DNA from: Thiocapsa roseilacustris
GTDB lineage: Bacteria > Pseudomonadota > Gammaproteobacteria > Chromatiales > Chromatiaceae
Reading direction: 5' to 3'
DNA length: 64,000 nt
Assembly: GCF_041903755.1 (NCBI RefSeq)
Contig: NZ_JBBWVE010000014.1
Location: 62,001 to 126,000 of the forward strand
Shown: in pieces, positions 62,701 through 64,000 of the stretch
How the letters are laid out: each line of letters begins with the position of its first letter
Position numbering within the stretch: position 1 is the stretch's first letter
Program-made: the position numbers and the translations under genes
The notes under the pieces: model-generated
Database searches by the model: none
The model's input: only the letters and a program-made list of their open reading frames with translations
Told to the model about the DNA's origin: nothing

Positions 62701-62907
62701 TTGTGCGTGCCGAGCTTGGTCAGTGCTCCACCAAGGCCGGCGTGGAGCACGAAGGTGAGTGCGGGATCACACAGCGCCGGATCGGCGCCGTAGCGACGCT
62801 GCCCAACCCGTTATTGGCTCGATGGCAGAGGCGTCTCGGTCACAATCGGTGCTCACCCACAGATGTTGTCGGGAGATGTGCCCGCGGGCAAGTCCGTCCG
62901 GAGACGA

Positions 62908-63360
62908 TCAGTCCTTGGACGACGCCTCGGCGCATGCGGCGCCGATGGCGACCAGATACTTCAAGGTCGCTTCGGTCGCCGGCGCCAGGTCCACGGCGGC
63001 CTGACCTGTAGCGATCAGATAACCGTCATCGCGCTTGCGGACCCAACCGGCACGCCGGAGCGCCTGGACCTTCCGACGCACGGTCTCGCGCGGGATCCCG
63101 CTGTAGTCCGCGATCGACTGCAGGTTGATCGGGGCAAGCTCGGTCTGACCCCGGTCGGGCGCCAAGAACTCGCCGTACGACAGGCCATCGATGCGCCGCC
63201 ACGCCAGGGTCCGCGTACCGATGACCGCCAGCACCAGCATGCTGTCGAGGTCGCCCCCGAAGGTTCGTCGCAGGGTGACCAGCAGATCGCAGAACTGTGC
63301 CGTATGGATCGGCCAGATGCGGCCGAAGTCGCGGGTGAGGTCTTCGTAGTCGAATGCCAT
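62908..63360 (-). CDS. Helix-turn-helix transcriptional regulator (Crp/MarR-like)
   Basis: A 150-residue protein. The N-terminal ~85 residues are helical (FGRIWPIHTAQFCDLLVTLR). The C-terminal winged helix is at about 88-135: INLQSIADYSGIPRETVRRK, then VQALRRAGWVRKRDDG with a wing (DGYLIATG). There is no cyclic-nucleotide domain. I used ATG 63360. It is divergent from the RND adaptor gene 232 bases away, so it may regulate that efflux system; inference from position. Confidence 0.75.
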   Translation of the reverse strand: MAFDYEDLTRDFGRIWPIHTAQFCDLLVTLRRTFGGDLDSMLVLAVIGTRTLAWRRIDGLSYGEFLAPDRGQTELAPINLQSIADYSGIPRETVRRKVQALRRAGWVRKRDDGYLIATGQAAVDLAPATEATLKYLVAIGAACAEASSKD

Positions 63361-63591
63361 GCGCGCGCTCCGGTATGGTTGGACGGGGGCAACTGCGAAG
63401 CAGACGGCGAGGCCGCCCGCATCCGCCCAGTTTGGGCGGTCACTGGATTGCCGACAAGCCGCTGCTCGGACAGACTCGGCGGCTGCCGCGGACATTCAAC
63501 CGTCAGGTGGTCACGGCGGAGATCGCGTGACACGATCGACAGATCCATCGGCCCGATCCACCACCCAGATCCAACACCGGGAGAGAGCCCC

Positions 63592-64000
63592 ATGTCCATC
63601 CATCACCAACAGGCGGGCGCGTGGGGACTCCTAGGCCTGTCCCTCTTGCTCGCCGGGTGCGAGGAGCAATTGCCTCCCTCCGCGGCACTTGAGACGTCCC
63701 GTCCGGCGCAGATTCTGGAGATCGTCCCCGCGGGACTCGACTCCGGCCTGCGCTTCCCCGGCCGCGTGCGCGCCGTTCAGCGGGCGGAGCTTGCATTCAA
63801 CGTCCCCGGGCAGATCATCGAGCTTCCGGTCTCGGAAGGCGAGGTCGTGGCGCCCGGCGACCTGATCGCGCGACTCGACCCCGAGAGCTTCGAGACACAG
63901 CTCGCTGCCGCGCAGGCCGAGCTCGACAAAGCCGCCGCCGACTACGAGCGGGTGCGGGAGCTCTGGGATCGAAACAAGGCGGTTCCCCGAGCGGAGGTCG
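63592..64000 (+). CDS. RND efflux periplasmic adaptor lipoprotein (3' end beyond window)
   Basis: The first 136 residues are present. A lipoprotein signal peptide with lipobox LLAGC puts the acylated Cys near residue 23. Then comes the start of an HlyD/AcrA-type adaptor: a barrel-sandwich strand ELAFNVPGQIIELPVSEGEV, RLDPESFETQLAAAQAEL, and the beginning of the alpha-hairpin. GAGAGAG precedes ATG 63592. The RND pump gene would follow downstream. The frame is open at base 64000. Confidence 0.92.
   Translation, partial: MSIHHQQAGAWGLLGLSLLLAGCEEQLPPSAALETSRPAQILEIVPAGLDSGLRFPGRVRAVQRAELAFNVPGQIIELPVSEGEVVAPGDLIARLDPESFETQLAAAQAELDKAAADYERVRELWDRNKAVPRAEV

Overview
The window is GC-rich, densely coded gammaproteobacterial chromosome. 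Several blocks keep the classic gammaproteobacterial order: mlaC-mlaB with murA and the his genes, rhlB divergent from trxA-rho, a yrfG-like phosphatase divergent from nudE, and argS followed by a SPOR-domain gene. Base composition, Uma2 endonucleases, a short LOV photoreceptor, an Mrp/Mbh-type antiporter cluster and acetate/urease metabolism would suit a purple sulfur bacterium (Chromatiaceae, for example a Thiocapsa relative). That assignment is inference; no photosynthesis or sulfur-oxidation gene lies here. I saw no rRNA, tRNA, CRISPR array, integrase or transposase.

Layout. 1-6.1 kb: end of mlaC, mlaB, murA, hisG, hisD, hisC, a Uma2 endonuclease. 6.2-8.6 kb: small exported proteins (DUF192, CIA30) and an unknown membrane protein. 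8.8-13.9 kb: rho, trxA, rhlB, HAD phosphatase, nudE. 14.1-20.9 kb: exported double-thioredoxin protein, pta-ackA, OmpA-like coiled-coil protein. 20.9-24.8 kb: ureD, ureA, ureB, ureC without ureEFG. 25.1-28.4 kb: argS, SPOR protein, phoU. 28.6-33.9 kb: two overlapping signalling genes (CheB-CheR-PAS and PAS-GGDEF-EAL). 34.3-36.4 kb: a wrecked P-type ATPase. 36.5-37.9 kb: a second Uma2 gene and a short LOV protein. 37.9-45.2 kb: a ten-gene minus-strand antiporter operon with Mbh-like order, led by a 55-residue exported peptide. 45.4-57.35 kb: a seven-gene plus-strand cluster combining a large helical-repeat protein, a J-like protein, a GrpE-like protein, an Hsp70, a zinc-ribbon protein, a SAP/XPB-like protein and a 1383-residue SNF2 ATPase. 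57.5-64 kb: Kbp-like protein, DUF2845 protein, a three-gene coiled-coil module, a transporter relic, and a regulator divergent from an RND adaptor.

Two things stand out. First, the 45-57 kb cluster places a complete but divergent Hsp70 chaperone team beside an SNF2 remodeller, which I read as a chaperone-coupled nucleoprotein-remodelling system of unknown purpose. Second, the intergenic spaces carry three families of palindromic repeats. The main one has 13 copies of an 85-90 bp unit (one interrupted), whose terminal inverted repeats covary between copies. Ten copies form pairs separated by a constant 20-21 bp linker that is usually AT-rich, and several overlap stop codons. A second family has hexanucleotide (TTGTCG/CGACAA) arms forming long hairpins. 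A third is a GTAGGTTGTGC-type element; a related GTAGGTCGGGTTAGCGC-type copy lies in frame inside a gene of the SNF2 cluster.
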